Below are positions 1 through 6,788 of a stretch of 53,292 nucleotides of DNA, in pieces. How positions within the stretch are numbered: position 1 is the first letter of the stretch; each line of letters opens with the position of its first letter. The notes under the pieces were generated by a model. The model was given only the letters and a program-made list of their open reading frames with translations. It ran no database searches and was not told the origin of the DNA. The stretch comes from a virus. The position numbers were made by a program, and so were the translations under genes. Location: IMG/VR virus record IMGVR_UViG_3300045977_000215, positions 1 to 53,292 of that record, one strand, 5' to 3'.

Positions 1-127
1 CAGGACGACGGGCGGCCGCTGGTGGATCAACTCATGGGAGATCGGTGATGGATCGGCTTCCGGATCTGACAGCGCTGCGCGACCTGTTCGACTACGACCC
101 GGATTCCGGCCAGTTGTTGTGGCGCGC
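1..127. repeat. Direct terminal repeat, left copy (circular contig overlap)
   Basis: Bases 1-127 are identical to 53166-53292. The exonuclease gene at 52299-53213 ends inside the right copy and the HNH gene begins at 48 inside the left copy, so the two ends join without a break in gene order. An overlap of exactly 127 bp is what a de Bruijn assembler with k=127 leaves on a circular contig. A true terminal redundancy is possible but not needed to explain it. Confidence 0.95.
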
Positions 128-539
128 GCGTGGCCGCAAACGGCGCCGTGGCTGCAAGGCGGGCACACCAGGGGCCAGGGGGTACATCTACGTCCCGGTG
201 CTCGGCCGACGCGTGAGGGCGCACCGGGTGATTTGGAAGTGGGCGCATGGTTGGGAGCCGCCAGAGATTGACCACCGGGACGGTAATCCCGCCAACAACC
301 GGCTCGCCAACCTTCGTCCCGCGGCGCATCGTCTCAACGTCCGGAACGCGCGTCGCCGGGCCGGTAAGTCACTCCCGAAGGGGGTCTCGTTCCACCGAGC
401 GAGCGGAAAGTATCAGGCCCGCGTGCGACTGGATGGGCGCTTGCACCATCTCGGCGTCCATGTCTCGCCGGAGATAGCCCACGCCGCCTATGCCGAGGCC
501 GCGCTCCGCCTTCATGGCGAGTTCGCGAGGATCGACTGA
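48..539 (+). CDS. HNH endonuclease with C-terminal AP2-type DNA-binding domain
   Basis: A 163-residue protein, probably a free-standing homing endonuclease. Seen: an HNH core with AHR at 58-60, IDHRDGN at 74-80 and NNRLANLR at 83-90, then an AP2-like region (about 111-160) with KGVSFHRASGKYQARV. Pairing of HNH with AP2 is common in phage homing endonucleases. The ATG at 48 overlaps the stop of the upstream exonuclease as TGATG across the circle junction; a GTG at 45 is the alternative start. It sits between the exonuclease and the Sak4-like ATPase, two genes that normally act together, so it is probably a mobile insertion. Confidence 0.9.
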   Translation: MDRLPDLTALRDLFDYDPDSGQLLWRARGRKRRRGCKAGTPGARGYIYVPVLGRRVRAHRVIWKWAHGWEPPEIDHRDGNPANNRLANLRPAAHRLNVRNARRRAGKSLPKGVSFHRASGKYQARVRLDGRLHHLGVHVSPEIAHAAYAEAALRLHGEFARID

Positions 540-1534
540 TGGCGTTCGAGTTCCGGCCAGCGACCCGCGAGAACGTCTCGCTCTTGATCGGCATCGCGGG
601 CCCATCCGGCAGCGGCAAGACGTATTCGGCGCTCCGCATGGCGCGCGGCATCGCCGGAGAGAAGCCGTTCGCCGTCATCGACACGGAGGCGGGCCGGGCG
701 CGTCATTACGCCGACCAGTTCCGCTTCGATCACGGCGACCTCCGGGCGCCCTTCCGGCCCGACGCCTACTTGGACGCCATCCGGGCCGCGGAGGAAGCCC
801 ATTACCCGGTGGTTGTCGTGGATTCCTTCTCGCACGTCCACGCGGGCGAGGGCGGGGTGCTCGACTGGCAGGAGGAGATTCTCGACGAGATGGTCGCGCG
901 CGCGCAGCAGCGGGGCCAGAAGCGAGCAGAGTGGGAACTCCGGGAGTCCTACAAGCGGTCCGCGTGGATCGAGCCCAAGATGTCCTACAAGCGGATGGTG
1001 CAGCGGCTCCTCCAGGTGCGGGCGCATCTCATCCTGTGCCTGCGCGCCGAGGACAAGATCGACTTCGTGAAGGGGGAGGACGGCAAGACGAAGGCCGTCC
1101 CGATGGAGACCCTCGCCGGATTCCGCGGCTGGATTCCCATCTGCGACAAGCGCTTGCCGTTCGAGCTCACGGCGTCCGTGCTCATGCTGCCGGACCGTCC
1201 GGGCGTCGCGATCCCCATCAAGGTGCAGCAGCAGCACCGAGAGATGCTCGCCAACGATGCGCCCGTGAACGAAGAGACCGGCCAGCGGCTCGCGGCGTGG
1301 GCCAAGGGCGCGCCGCCGGTCCCGGTCGAGGCGCCAGCGCCGACGGTGCTCGACCAGGTGCGCGCCGAGCTGGAGCGGCGGCACCCGGGCAACACGGACA
1401 AGGCCAAACAGTCGAGGGGGCTGCTGGTCGCGCGCGCCTTCGGCGTCGACTCGTGGGCCGCGGTCCAACGCATGGACCCGGCACTCCAGGCCGATGGGCT
1501 GGCGCGCCTGCGGGCGATCGAGGACGCGGCGTGA
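539..1534 (+). CDS. RecA-like AAA ATPase (Sak4-like recombination protein)
   Basis: A 331-residue ATPase. Walker A is GPSGSGKT at 21-28 and Walker B is PVVVVDSF at 90-97. The fold order matches phage Sak4/AAA_24 single-domain RecA-like proteins, which promote annealing or strand pairing with a partner exonuclease. The exonuclease lies two genes upstream across the circle junction. The start ATG overlaps the HNH stop (TGATG). The C-terminal 70 residues are charged and resemble the tail found on this family. Function in recombination is inferred from family and context. Confidence 0.85.
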   Translation: MAFEFRPATRENVSLLIGIAGPSGSGKTYSALRMARGIAGEKPFAVIDTEAGRARHYADQFRFDHGDLRAPFRPDAYLDAIRAAEEAHYPVVVVDSFSHVHAGEGGVLDWQEEILDEMVARAQQRGQKRAEWELRESYKRSAWIEPKMSYKRMVQRLLQVRAHLILCLRAEDKIDFVKGEDGKTKAVPMETLAGFRGWIPICDKRLPFELTASVLMLPDRPGVAIPIKVQQQHREMLANDAPVNEETGQRLAAWAKGAPPVPVEAPAPTVLDQVRAELERRHPGNTDKAKQSRGLLVARAFGVDSWAAVQRMDPALQADGLARLRAIEDAA

Positions 1535-1785
1535 CGCCCCGCGCACGGCCGCCACTCCGCACCGTGCGCGCCGGCGAGCATGCGGAACTCCTCGCGCGGC
1601 TCCACGCGGACGAGGAGGCCCTCCGCGCGCTGGTGACGGTGCTGGACGAGGCAGACCTGGCGCGCATCAGAATCTACTCCGTCGTCGGCGACCCGTCCGT
1701 GCGCGCGCTGGTGGTCACGCTCGTGGACCAGCTCGCCCCCGCCCTGCGCGCGGCGCACGAGGCGCTGGGGGACATCGCGCCGTGA
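1531..1785 (+). CDS. Small hypothetical protein, 84 aa
   Basis: GTG at 1531 overlaps the ATPase stop (GTGA). The protein is helical and acidic-leucine rich (LHADEEALRALVTVLDEADL) with no recognised domain. The coding frame keeps high third-position GC, and the 4-base overlap suggests translational coupling to the ATPase. Function unknown. Confidence 0.6.
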   Translation: MTPRARPPLRTVRAGEHAELLARLHADEEALRALVTVLDEADLARIRIYSVVGDPSVRALVVTLVDQLAPALRAAHEALGDIAP

Positions 1786-1943
1786 TGCGATCGGCTACGC
1801 TCTCTCGCACCAGGATCCCAATCGACCGCGGGGATGGCGACGCCATGACCTTCCGCGACTTCGCCCGCTCGTGGGTGAGCTGTAGCGCCCACTCGCTCGT
1901 GTTCCCGTCCGCGGCGACCTTGGTCGCGCGGTGGAACACATGA
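1785..1943 (+). CDS. Small hypothetical protein, 52 aa
   Basis: ATG at 1785 overlaps the previous stop as TGATG, and the stop at 1941-1943 overlaps the next ATG at 1940. This double overlap is the main support. No recognised domain. An internal ATG at 1845 (MTFRDFARSW) is an alternative start. Function unknown. Confidence 0.45.
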   Translation: MRSATLSRTRIPIDRGDGDAMTFRDFARSWVSCSAHSLVFPSAATLVARWNT

Positions 1944-2254
1944 CCCGGTGCAAGGGCTGCGGCGCCGAGGTGCTCTGGCGCAAGACGCCGGCCGGGCGCT
2001 ACATCGCGCTCGACCCCGGGCCGGAGCTGTTCCTGCGCCTGATCCCGACTGCGGAGGCGACCGACGAGGAGCGCGCGGCCCCGCGCCGGACGATCGTGCA
2101 ACCAGACGTGCGCGTGGTGGTCGGCCACGAGGTGCCGTCGACGTCCACGCGCGGGGCGCCGGTGCGCGGGCGGATTGCGCACTGGGCCACCTGTCCACAG
2201 GCGAACGCATTTCGACGGAAGGAGACGAGCCCAGATGCCCAGACGCCGCAGTGA
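1940..2254 (+). CDS. Zinc-ribbon phage protein, 104 aa
   Basis: The N-terminus shows CKGCGAEVLW (Cys4, Cys7) and a later HWATC, giving a CxxC...HxxxC set consistent with one zinc site. This arrangement recurs in small early proteins of phages with unknown role. The start at 1940 overlaps the upstream stop (ATGA). A GTG at 1931 would add three residues and is less likely. Confidence 0.7.
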   Translation: MTRCKGCGAEVLWRKTPAGRYIALDPGPELFLRLIPTAEATDEERAAPRRTIVQPDVRVVVGHEVPSTSTRGAPVRGRIAHWATCPQANAFRRKETSPDAQTPQ

Positions 2255-3284
2255 CGACGACGACCAACCGCCCCTCGTGCCGCTGAGCGAGGAGGAGATG
2301 CAGAAGGCCGGCAAGCGGCTGGCGAAGCTCACGGGCGAGCTGGCCGCGATGGAACTGGACCACGCGGAGATTCGCAAGGAGCAGAAGGGTGACGCTCCTC
2401 TCCTGCCGCGTCTACGGCCTGCCGGTCGCCCAGGGCCGCCCGCGATGACCAAGCGGGTGGACGACGGCGCCGTGATCGAGGCGTATCGGCGCACGGGGAG
2501 CGTGCACAAGGCCGCGCGTGAGGTTGGGCTCAATCACTCCTCTGTCCATGAGCGCCTCATCCGCCTGGGCCTGAACAAGCCCGCCAATATTCTCACTGGG
2601 GCTGAGGTGGAGCGGCTCCGGCTGGAATATCGCATCTTCCGGGACGCTGGCCGTCTCGAAGACCTTGCGCGATCCATGGGGCGCAACAAGACGTTTCTGT
2701 GTGCCCGCGCGCGCGCCCTCGGGCTCACGATCAGCCGTAATGGAGGACCGAGGCCGTGGCTCGGCAAGTGGAAGTACATGAGTGAGGAGGCGGCGGGCGT
2801 CCTGTTCGACCGATTCCGGCGGTCGAGCTTGGGGCTGGAGCGATTCTGCCGCAAGACACACTTCGACTCTCTCGGATTTAGTCGGACGATGCAGCGCCAC
2901 TTCCCGGCCGAATATGAGGCCGTGATCGAAGCAAAGGCGCCCCGGCAGACGCTCTACCGGCTCGGGCGCGCGTTTGAGTACCGCGTGCGGGATGACCTCA
3001 AGGGATACCACTACTTCGTGCTCCGATCCCCCCGATCGCTGTCCCCCGTCGACCTCGTGGCGATCCGGCGCGGGGCGGTGCTGTTCGTCCAGTGCAAGCG
3101 AGGTGGCGCACTCGGCGTCGGGGAATGGAACGAGCTGTTTGCTCTCGCCGGGTCGGTTGGCGCTATCCCGCTGTTGGCCGAGATGCCGGTCTCTCGGGGC
3201 ATCACATACTGGCGCCTCCTCGACTTCAAGGATGGGACGAAGAGGGCGCAGCCTCGCGGGGCCTACCAGCCGGAGCATGCGTAA
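2235..3284 (+). CDS. HTH domain plus Hjc-like Holliday junction resolvase/nuclease domain
   Basis: A 349-residue protein starting at ATG 2235 behind AAGGAG. Residues about 80-112 form a helix-turn-helix (VHKAAREVGLNHSSVHERL). The C-terminus (about 240-320) carries the PD-(D/E)XK pattern of archaeal-type Hjc resolvases: Glu248 in AFEYR, Asp273 in PVDLVAIR, Gln286-x-Lys288 in FVQCKR. It likely cleaves branched DNA during replication or recombination. The first 50 residues look like a separate charged module, and an internal ATG at 2445 (MTKRVDDGAV) could start a shorter product, so an old fusion or frameshift is possible. Confidence 0.75.
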   Translation: MPRRRSDDDDQPPLVPLSEEEMQKAGKRLAKLTGELAAMELDHAEIRKEQKGDAPLLPRLRPAGRPGPPAMTKRVDDGAVIEAYRRTGSVHKAAREVGLNHSSVHERLIRLGLNKPANILTGAEVERLRLEYRIFRDAGRLEDLARSMGRNKTFLCARARALGLTISRNGGPRPWLGKWKYMSEEAAGVLFDRFRRSSLGLERFCRKTHFDSLGFSRTMQRHFPAEYEAVIEAKAPRQTLYRLGRAFEYRVRDDLKGYHYFVLRSPRSLSPVDLVAIRRGAVLFVQCKRGGALGVGEWNELFALAGSVGAIPLLAEMPVSRGITYWRLLDFKDGTKRAQPRGAYQPEHA

Positions 3285-3374
3285 ATGAGCAAGGGCTACG
3301 ACCTGGCGCCGGGGGTGGCGATCACGGTCACCCGGATTGTGGACGAGCCGGCGCTGGTCACGAGGACGCCATGA
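3285..3374 (+). CDS. Very small hypothetical protein, 29 aa
   Basis: ATG at 3285 directly follows the resolvase stop, and its TGA overlaps the ATG at 3371 (ATGA). It reads MSKGYDLAPGVAITVTRIVD and then nine more residues. Support is only the tight packing between two genes. Function unknown. Confidence 0.4.
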   Translation: MSKGYDLAPGVAITVTRIVDEPALVTRTP

Positions 3375-3526
3375 GCGATCGCGCCCACACGAAGACCGAG
3401 CATCCCTGCGAGGACTGCGGCCGGCCCTTCCTCGGCCTCCCCGTCGCGCGCTACTGCCCGGCGTGCCGCTGGCGGCATCTCACCGACCGCGGGCCGATCG
3501 CGGCGACCGAGGGGGTGTTCCGGTGA
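3371..3526 (+). CDS. Small zinc-ribbon protein, 51 aa
   Basis: Contains CEDCGRPF followed by YCPACRWRH, a four-cysteine CxxC...CxxC zinc ribbon. Start overlaps the preceding stop (ATGA). Probably DNA/RNA-binding or an adaptor; function unknown. One of several small CxxC proteins in this genome. Confidence 0.65.
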   Translation: MSDRAHTKTEHPCEDCGRPFLGLPVARYCPACRWRHLTDRGPIAATEGVFR

Positions 3527-3569
3527 GCGCCCGCCGCGCGCTGGGTCGGACCGGGGTTCGGGTGGGGCG

Positions 3570-3917
3570 ATGAGCTTCCCCGCGCGCTTCCCCGGCCGCT
3601 GCGCCCGCTGTGCCGGGCCCATCCGCATGGGCGAGCTGATCGACTACGACCGGGCCACCAAGAAGGCGTGGCACCCGTCGTGCCCGGAGCAGGGCGCGCT
3701 CCCGATGGAGGGGCGGGAGCCGGGCGAGGTGGTGGCACCGAAGAAGCGGGGGGCGGCTCGGCGGGCTCGATCGACGGGCGAGATCGCCGGCCCGCGCGTG
3801 GTGGAGGAGCACGGGCACGCGGACGTCGTTACCTGCGAGCACTGCGGAGGCTCCGCGGCGGGGCGGCCGGTTGTGCACGTGGACTGCGCGGGGCGGCTCG
3901 GGGAGGTGCCGTTCTGA
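3570..3917 (+). CDS. Double CxxC zinc-binding protein, 115 aa
   Basis: The N-terminal ribbon has CARCAGPI and WHPSC. The C-terminal site has CEHCGG and HVDC. A basic linker (KKRGAARRARS) joins them, suggesting nucleic acid contact. ATG 3570 follows a 43-base spacer after the previous stop. It precedes the replication initiator and may belong to the replication operon. Function unknown. Confidence 0.65.
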   Translation: MSFPARFPGRCARCAGPIRMGELIDYDRATKKAWHPSCPEQGALPMEGREPGEVVAPKKRGAARRARSTGEIAGPRVVEEHGHADVVTCEHCGGSAAGRPVVHVDCAGRLGEVPF

Positions 3918-3918
3918 G

Positions 3919-4794
3919 ATGGGGAAGACCTACGGCCAGCCCCGCTACCATGCGCTCTTCGATGACTTCTGGTTGGAGCCGAAGCTCGATGGGTGCTCGC
4001 TCGAGGAGCGTGGGTTCGCGGTGTTCCTCTTCTCCAACAAGCGGCTCCGGCCGTCTGGCATCTACCGCATGACCGACCTGCAGGCGGCCTCTGACCTCGC
4101 CATCCCGGTCAAGCGCGTCACGGCGTTCATGGCCGACCTTGCCCGTCGCCGGTTCATCGTCCGCGACGGGCTCTGGATTTTCGTCGTCGGCTACTTCGCT
4201 CTCCAAGCCAAGCAGCCCTTTCTGCTGAAGGGCGCCGAGTACGATGTCGGCGCGTGCGACTCCATTCCTATCCTGACCGCGTTTGGCGAGAAATATCAGC
4301 ATCATCGCCAATGGTCGCGCGACCGTCTCGCGACCCTCTCACTACGGTCGAAGGAAGATGCACCTTCACCTGCACCTTCACATTCACCTGCACCTAACAC
4401 ACATGTGGGCGCCGTCGGCAATCGCGGGGCGACCCTCGGCCCGAACGGGCGTGTGTGTGTGTCCACCGAGGATGGGTTCGATCGCTTCTGGGCACTGCTC
4501 CCGAGTGCCCGGAAGGTGAACAAGCCGGATGCGCGGAAGGCGTGGGCGGCGGTACAGCCCGACGCTGCACTCACCGAGAAGATCCTGACCACGCTGGCGG
4601 ACCAGCTCACGTGGCCGCACCTCTTGCAGGAGGACTTCCGGTATTTCCCGCATCCCCACCGCTGGTTGGCGAAGCGACGCTGGGAGGACGAGCCCGGGCA
4701 GCCGGACGGCCTGGAGCACAACCGCGGACAGTCGCGCCGGAGCGCGAACGCCGCGTGGGCCGGACGAACCGAGGCGAAGGACGTGCAGCTATGA
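3919..4794 (+). CDS. Replication initiator / helicase-loading organiser (O-like)
   Basis: A 291-residue protein. The N-terminal 130 residues resemble the winged-helix replisome organiser domain of phage O-type proteins (FAVFLFSNKRLRPSGIYRM, then helix-rich DNA-binding segments). A low-complexity linker (SPAPSHSPAP) follows, then a C-terminal segment with WPHLLQEDFRYFPHPHRWL, a pattern seen in phage O/DnaT-like proteins. It is immediately followed, with ATGA overlap, by a DnaC-like loader, the usual initiator-loader pair. Direct repeats in its linker-coding DNA may be the origin. ATG 3919 was chosen over GTG 3871, which would overlap the upstream gene by 47 bases. Confidence 0.7.
   Translation: MGKTYGQPRYHALFDDFWLEPKLDGCSLEERGFAVFLFSNKRLRPSGIYRMTDLQAASDLAIPVKRVTAFMADLARRRFIVRDGLWIFVVGYFALQAKQPFLLKGAEYDVGACDSIPILTAFGEKYQHHRQWSRDRLATLSLRSKEDAPSPAPSHSPAPNTHVGAVGNRGATLGPNGRVCVSTEDGFDRFWALLPSARKVNKPDARKAWAAVQPDAALTEKILTTLADQLTWPHLLQEDFRYFPHPHRWLAKRRWEDEPGQPDGLEHNRGQSRRSANAAWAGRTEAKDVQL
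4360..4394. repeat. Iteron-like direct repeats inside the initiator gene (candidate origin)
   Basis: TTCACCTGCACC occurs at 4365-4376 and 4383-4394, an 18-bp period. GCACCTTCAC occurs at 4360-4369 and 4372-4381. Lambda carries its replication origin as iterons inside gene O, so repeats in the linker-coding part of an O-like gene are a reasonable origin candidate. They also encode a Ser-Pro-Ala repeat, so simple protein low complexity is the alternative. Confidence 0.4.
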
Positions 4795-5342
4795 CCGAGG
4801 AGCGAAATCCCTACGATGACTGGGACCGGAAGATGGGCCTGCCGCAGCGGTTGATGGCGGCCAGCCTCGCGCACTCGAGCCGGGAGACCGCGGCGTTGGA
4901 ACGCGTCCGACGCTACCTCGCCGACGAGTACAAGGCTGGCGCATGTCTGGTGCTGAGCGGGCCAACGGGCGTTGGAAAAAGCTGGGCCGCCGCAGCGTTC
5001 TTCCGCCACCTTGGCGGCGTGGCAAAGCGGTTCATGTATTTCCCGGGTCTGTGCGGCGCCTGGCTCGACCCGGAACGGAGGACGGACGCGCTGGAGCGCG
5101 CGAAGACGGCGCCGTTTGTGGTCTACGACGACTTTGGGACCGAGTACGCGAAGGAGGGCGGGTTGGTCGACGCCTTCCTCGACGAGATGATCTGGTACCG
5201 AGAGGCCGAGGCGCTGCCGTGCATGTTCACGACGAATCTCACCTCCGAGCAGTTGCGCAAGCGGTTGCCGGATCGGCTCATTGACCGGATGCGGGGCGAT
5301 TGGGGGCACGTGTTCGAGTGTCCGGGCGAGAGTCTGCGGTGA
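4791..5342 (+). CDS. DnaC-like helicase loader ATPase
   Basis: A 183-residue AAA+ protein. Walker A is GPTGVGKS (57-64), Walker B is VVYDDFGTE (110-118), sensor 1 is TTN (147-149), and the arginine-rich end (RLIDRMRGD, 162-170) fits the arginine finger region of DnaC/IstB-type ATPases. It would load the host replicative helicase at the origin bound by the upstream initiator. No phage helicase or polymerase gene is seen, so replication probably relies on the host. ATGA overlap with the initiator implies coupled translation. Confidence 0.88.
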   Translation: MTEERNPYDDWDRKMGLPQRLMAASLAHSSRETAALERVRRYLADEYKAGACLVLSGPTGVGKSWAAAAFFRHLGGVAKRFMYFPGLCGAWLDPERRTDALERAKTAPFVVYDDFGTEYAKEGGLVDAFLDEMIWYREAEALPCMFTTNLTSEQLRKRLPDRLIDRMRGDWGHVFECPGESLR

Positions 5343-5382
5343 AACGCCTGAGCGCCGCGGTGGTGCAGGAGCGCGCGCCGCG

Positions 5383-5512
5383 ATGACCCGAGCGAGCGAG
5401 TCGCCGAGGGCGGGGGCCCCTGGCGATCGGGAACGAGCGGCGGCTCAGGGCGGCCGAGTTCCGGGAGCAGATGGCGCGCATCATGACGCGAGGAATGAGG
5501 AGTCAAGCATGA
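5383..5512 (+). pseudogene. Probably frameshifted small gene between the DnaC-like gene and 5509
   Basis: One frame ends with LAIGNERRLRAAEFREQMAR... and a TGA at 5510-5512 that overlaps the next ATG (5509) as ATGA, as real neighbours do. That frame has a TGA at 5384-5386 and no ATG or GTG start after it except short internal ones. A plausible start (ATG 5383, behind GGAG) is in another frame. A shift near the G5C4 run at 5412-5420 would join the two halves into one peptide. This may be a sequencing error, a decayed gene or a recoding site. Confidence 0.3.
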
Positions 5513-5682
5513 CCGACACCGAGACAGTCTGGCTCGTCTGGTCCGGCGAGTACGACGCTCGTGGCGTGCTGTTCGTCGCCACGACGCTGGAAGCCGCCGT
5601 CGCCCACCTCAAAGCCATCTATGCCACCCCCGACGTGGGGACCTGGGGTGCGGTGGGAACCCAGGACGATGCCAGGACGTAG
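5509..5682 (+). CDS. Small hypothetical protein, 57 aa
   Basis: ATG 5509 follows GAGGAG at good spacing. The sequence (TVWLVWSGEYDARGVLFVAT...) looks like a compact alpha/beta domain with a YDARGV motif, as in small phage proteins of unknown role. The frame stays open upstream to ATG 5383, but the Shine-Dalgarno favours 5509. Confidence 0.6.
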   Translation: MTDTETVWLVWSGEYDARGVLFVATTLEAAVAHLKAIYATPDVGTWGAVGTQDDART

Positions 5683-6142
5683 AACCCTCCGCGGCTCGTA
5701 TCCCCGTACCCTGGGAAACCACTCCGGCTGGCGAGGACGCGAATGGCGTAAGCGCTACCGGGCCCTCCTCCGGCAGTTTCCCGCCATCGAGCCCTCAGAA
5801 CATCTCCGCCTGGAGGCCTCCCGCGTCGCCGCCAGGTGGGTCATCTGGATCGACTCCCAGATGGACCTCACCAACGCCCAACATCGTAAAGAAACAGGCA
5901 AAGGTAGGCGCTCTACACGACAGGAAATACGCCAACTCCAGAAGCGCGAAGGCCTCAATGATGACGCCTACCAGAAAGCGTTGGGATGGCTGACTCAAGC
6001 ATCAGTTGCTGCCTATGAAGGGCCCCGACCAACGACAGGAGCCGAGTTGCTATCCAACGGCGTTGCGGAAAGACATGATTCAGCACACAAGGTGTATGAT
6101 AATAAAGCAACGTCAAATCAGGAGGATACAAATGCGGAATGA
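5669..6142 (+). CDS. Hypothetical protein, 157 aa
   Basis: Starts at ATG 5669 inside the end of the previous gene and ends just inside the recombinase gene. Basic, helical and Trp/Arg-rich (GREWRKRYRALLRQFP). The last third is clearly poorer in GC than its neighbours, which suggests acquired DNA or embedded regulatory sequence for the recombinase. A terminase-small-subunit-like role is conceivable from size and position, but no motif supports it. Confidence 0.55.
   Translation: MPGRRTLRGSYPRTLGNHSGWRGREWRKRYRALLRQFPAIEPSEHLRLEASRVAARWVIWIDSQMDLTNAQHRKETGKGRRSTRQEIRQLQKREGLNDDAYQKALGWLTQASVAAYEGPRPTTGAELLSNGVAERHDSAHKVYDNKATSNQEDTNAE
6095..6124 (+). promoter_or_regulatory. AT-rich leader with TATGAT box and AGGAGG Shine-Dalgarno for the recombinase
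   Basis: TATGAT at 6095-6100 resembles a -10 box in an unusually AT-rich stretch. No good -35 lies 16-18 bases upstream. A strong AGGAGG at 6119-6124 precedes ATG 6132. The ribosome site is convincing; the promoter is tentative. Confidence 0.35.
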
Positions 6143-6716
6143 CGTTGCGAATGTGGGGGGGTTTATCGGCTACGCCAGAGTCTCCACGCATGACAAGCAG
6201 GACGTCTCCCTCCAGGTCGACGCCTTGCGGTCGGCTGGGTGCGAGGTCATCCACGAGGAGAGGGCCTCGGGTGGACGTAGGGATCGGCCAGTCCTCCTCA
6301 CGGTCTTGGATGGTCTACGTCCAGGGGATGTCCTCACGGTGTGGAAGCTCGACAGGCTCACCCGTTCACTCTCGGACATGCTCTGGCTGTTCGAGCGCAT
6401 CCATGCCGCGGGGGCTGGCTTCCGATCGCTCACCGAGGCCATCGATACCACCACGCCGGCCGGCCAGATGCTCGCCCACATGCTCGGGGCCTTCGCCCAG
6501 TTCGAGCGGGCGATGATCACGGAGCGGGTGCGGGCAGGCGTCCAGGCCGCCAAGGCTCGGGGCGTCCAGCTCGGGCGCAAGCCAAAGCTGGGCTACCACC
6601 AGCAGCAGGAGGCCAAGCGGCTGATCGTGGCGGGACAGAGCCAAGCATCGGTGGCTCGCCTGCTCGACGTCGACGCCTCGACGATCTGCCGGCTGGTCGC
6701 GCGCGCCGGGGCATGA
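6132..6716 (+). CDS. Serine recombinase, resolvase/invertase type
   Basis: A 194-residue small serine recombinase. The catalytic serine is Ser18 in YARVSTHDKQ. The family motif KLDRLTRS and the segment GQMLAHMLGAFAQFERAMI follow. The C-terminus (LGRKPKL...SQASVARLLDVDASTICRL) is the Hin/Pin-like HTH. This size class resolves multimers or inverts segments; it is not a large serine integrase. With no other integrase in the genome it may resolve multimers of a plasmid-like prophage, or invert DNA. Start chosen by AGGAGG seven bases before ATG. Confidence 0.92.
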   Translation: MRNDVANVGGFIGYARVSTHDKQDVSLQVDALRSAGCEVIHEERASGGRRDRPVLLTVLDGLRPGDVLTVWKLDRLTRSLSDMLWLFERIHAAGAGFRSLTEAIDTTTPAGQMLAHMLGAFAQFERAMITERVRAGVQAAKARGVQLGRKPKLGYHQQQEAKRLIVAGQSQASVARLLDVDASTICRLVARAGA

Positions 6717-6788
6717 CCACCCCCGCCGGTCGTTCTTGGCCGAAACGCGGCTGTGCGAGTCAATACCCTTTTTTTCCGGAGGCTTGGG

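Noticed and set aside
3523-3573. 16-codon GTG ORF between two zinc-ribbon genes
   Set aside because: Too short and without motif; overlap at its start is easily chance.
5339-5386. 15-codon GTG ORF after the DnaC-like gene
   Set aside because: Too short alone; treated as part of the possibly broken small gene at 5383-5512.
6717-6788. T7 run after the recombinase gene as a terminator
   Set aside because: The nearest weak stem (GGCCG/CGGCT) is about 20 bases upstream of the T-run, so it does not make an intrinsic terminator.
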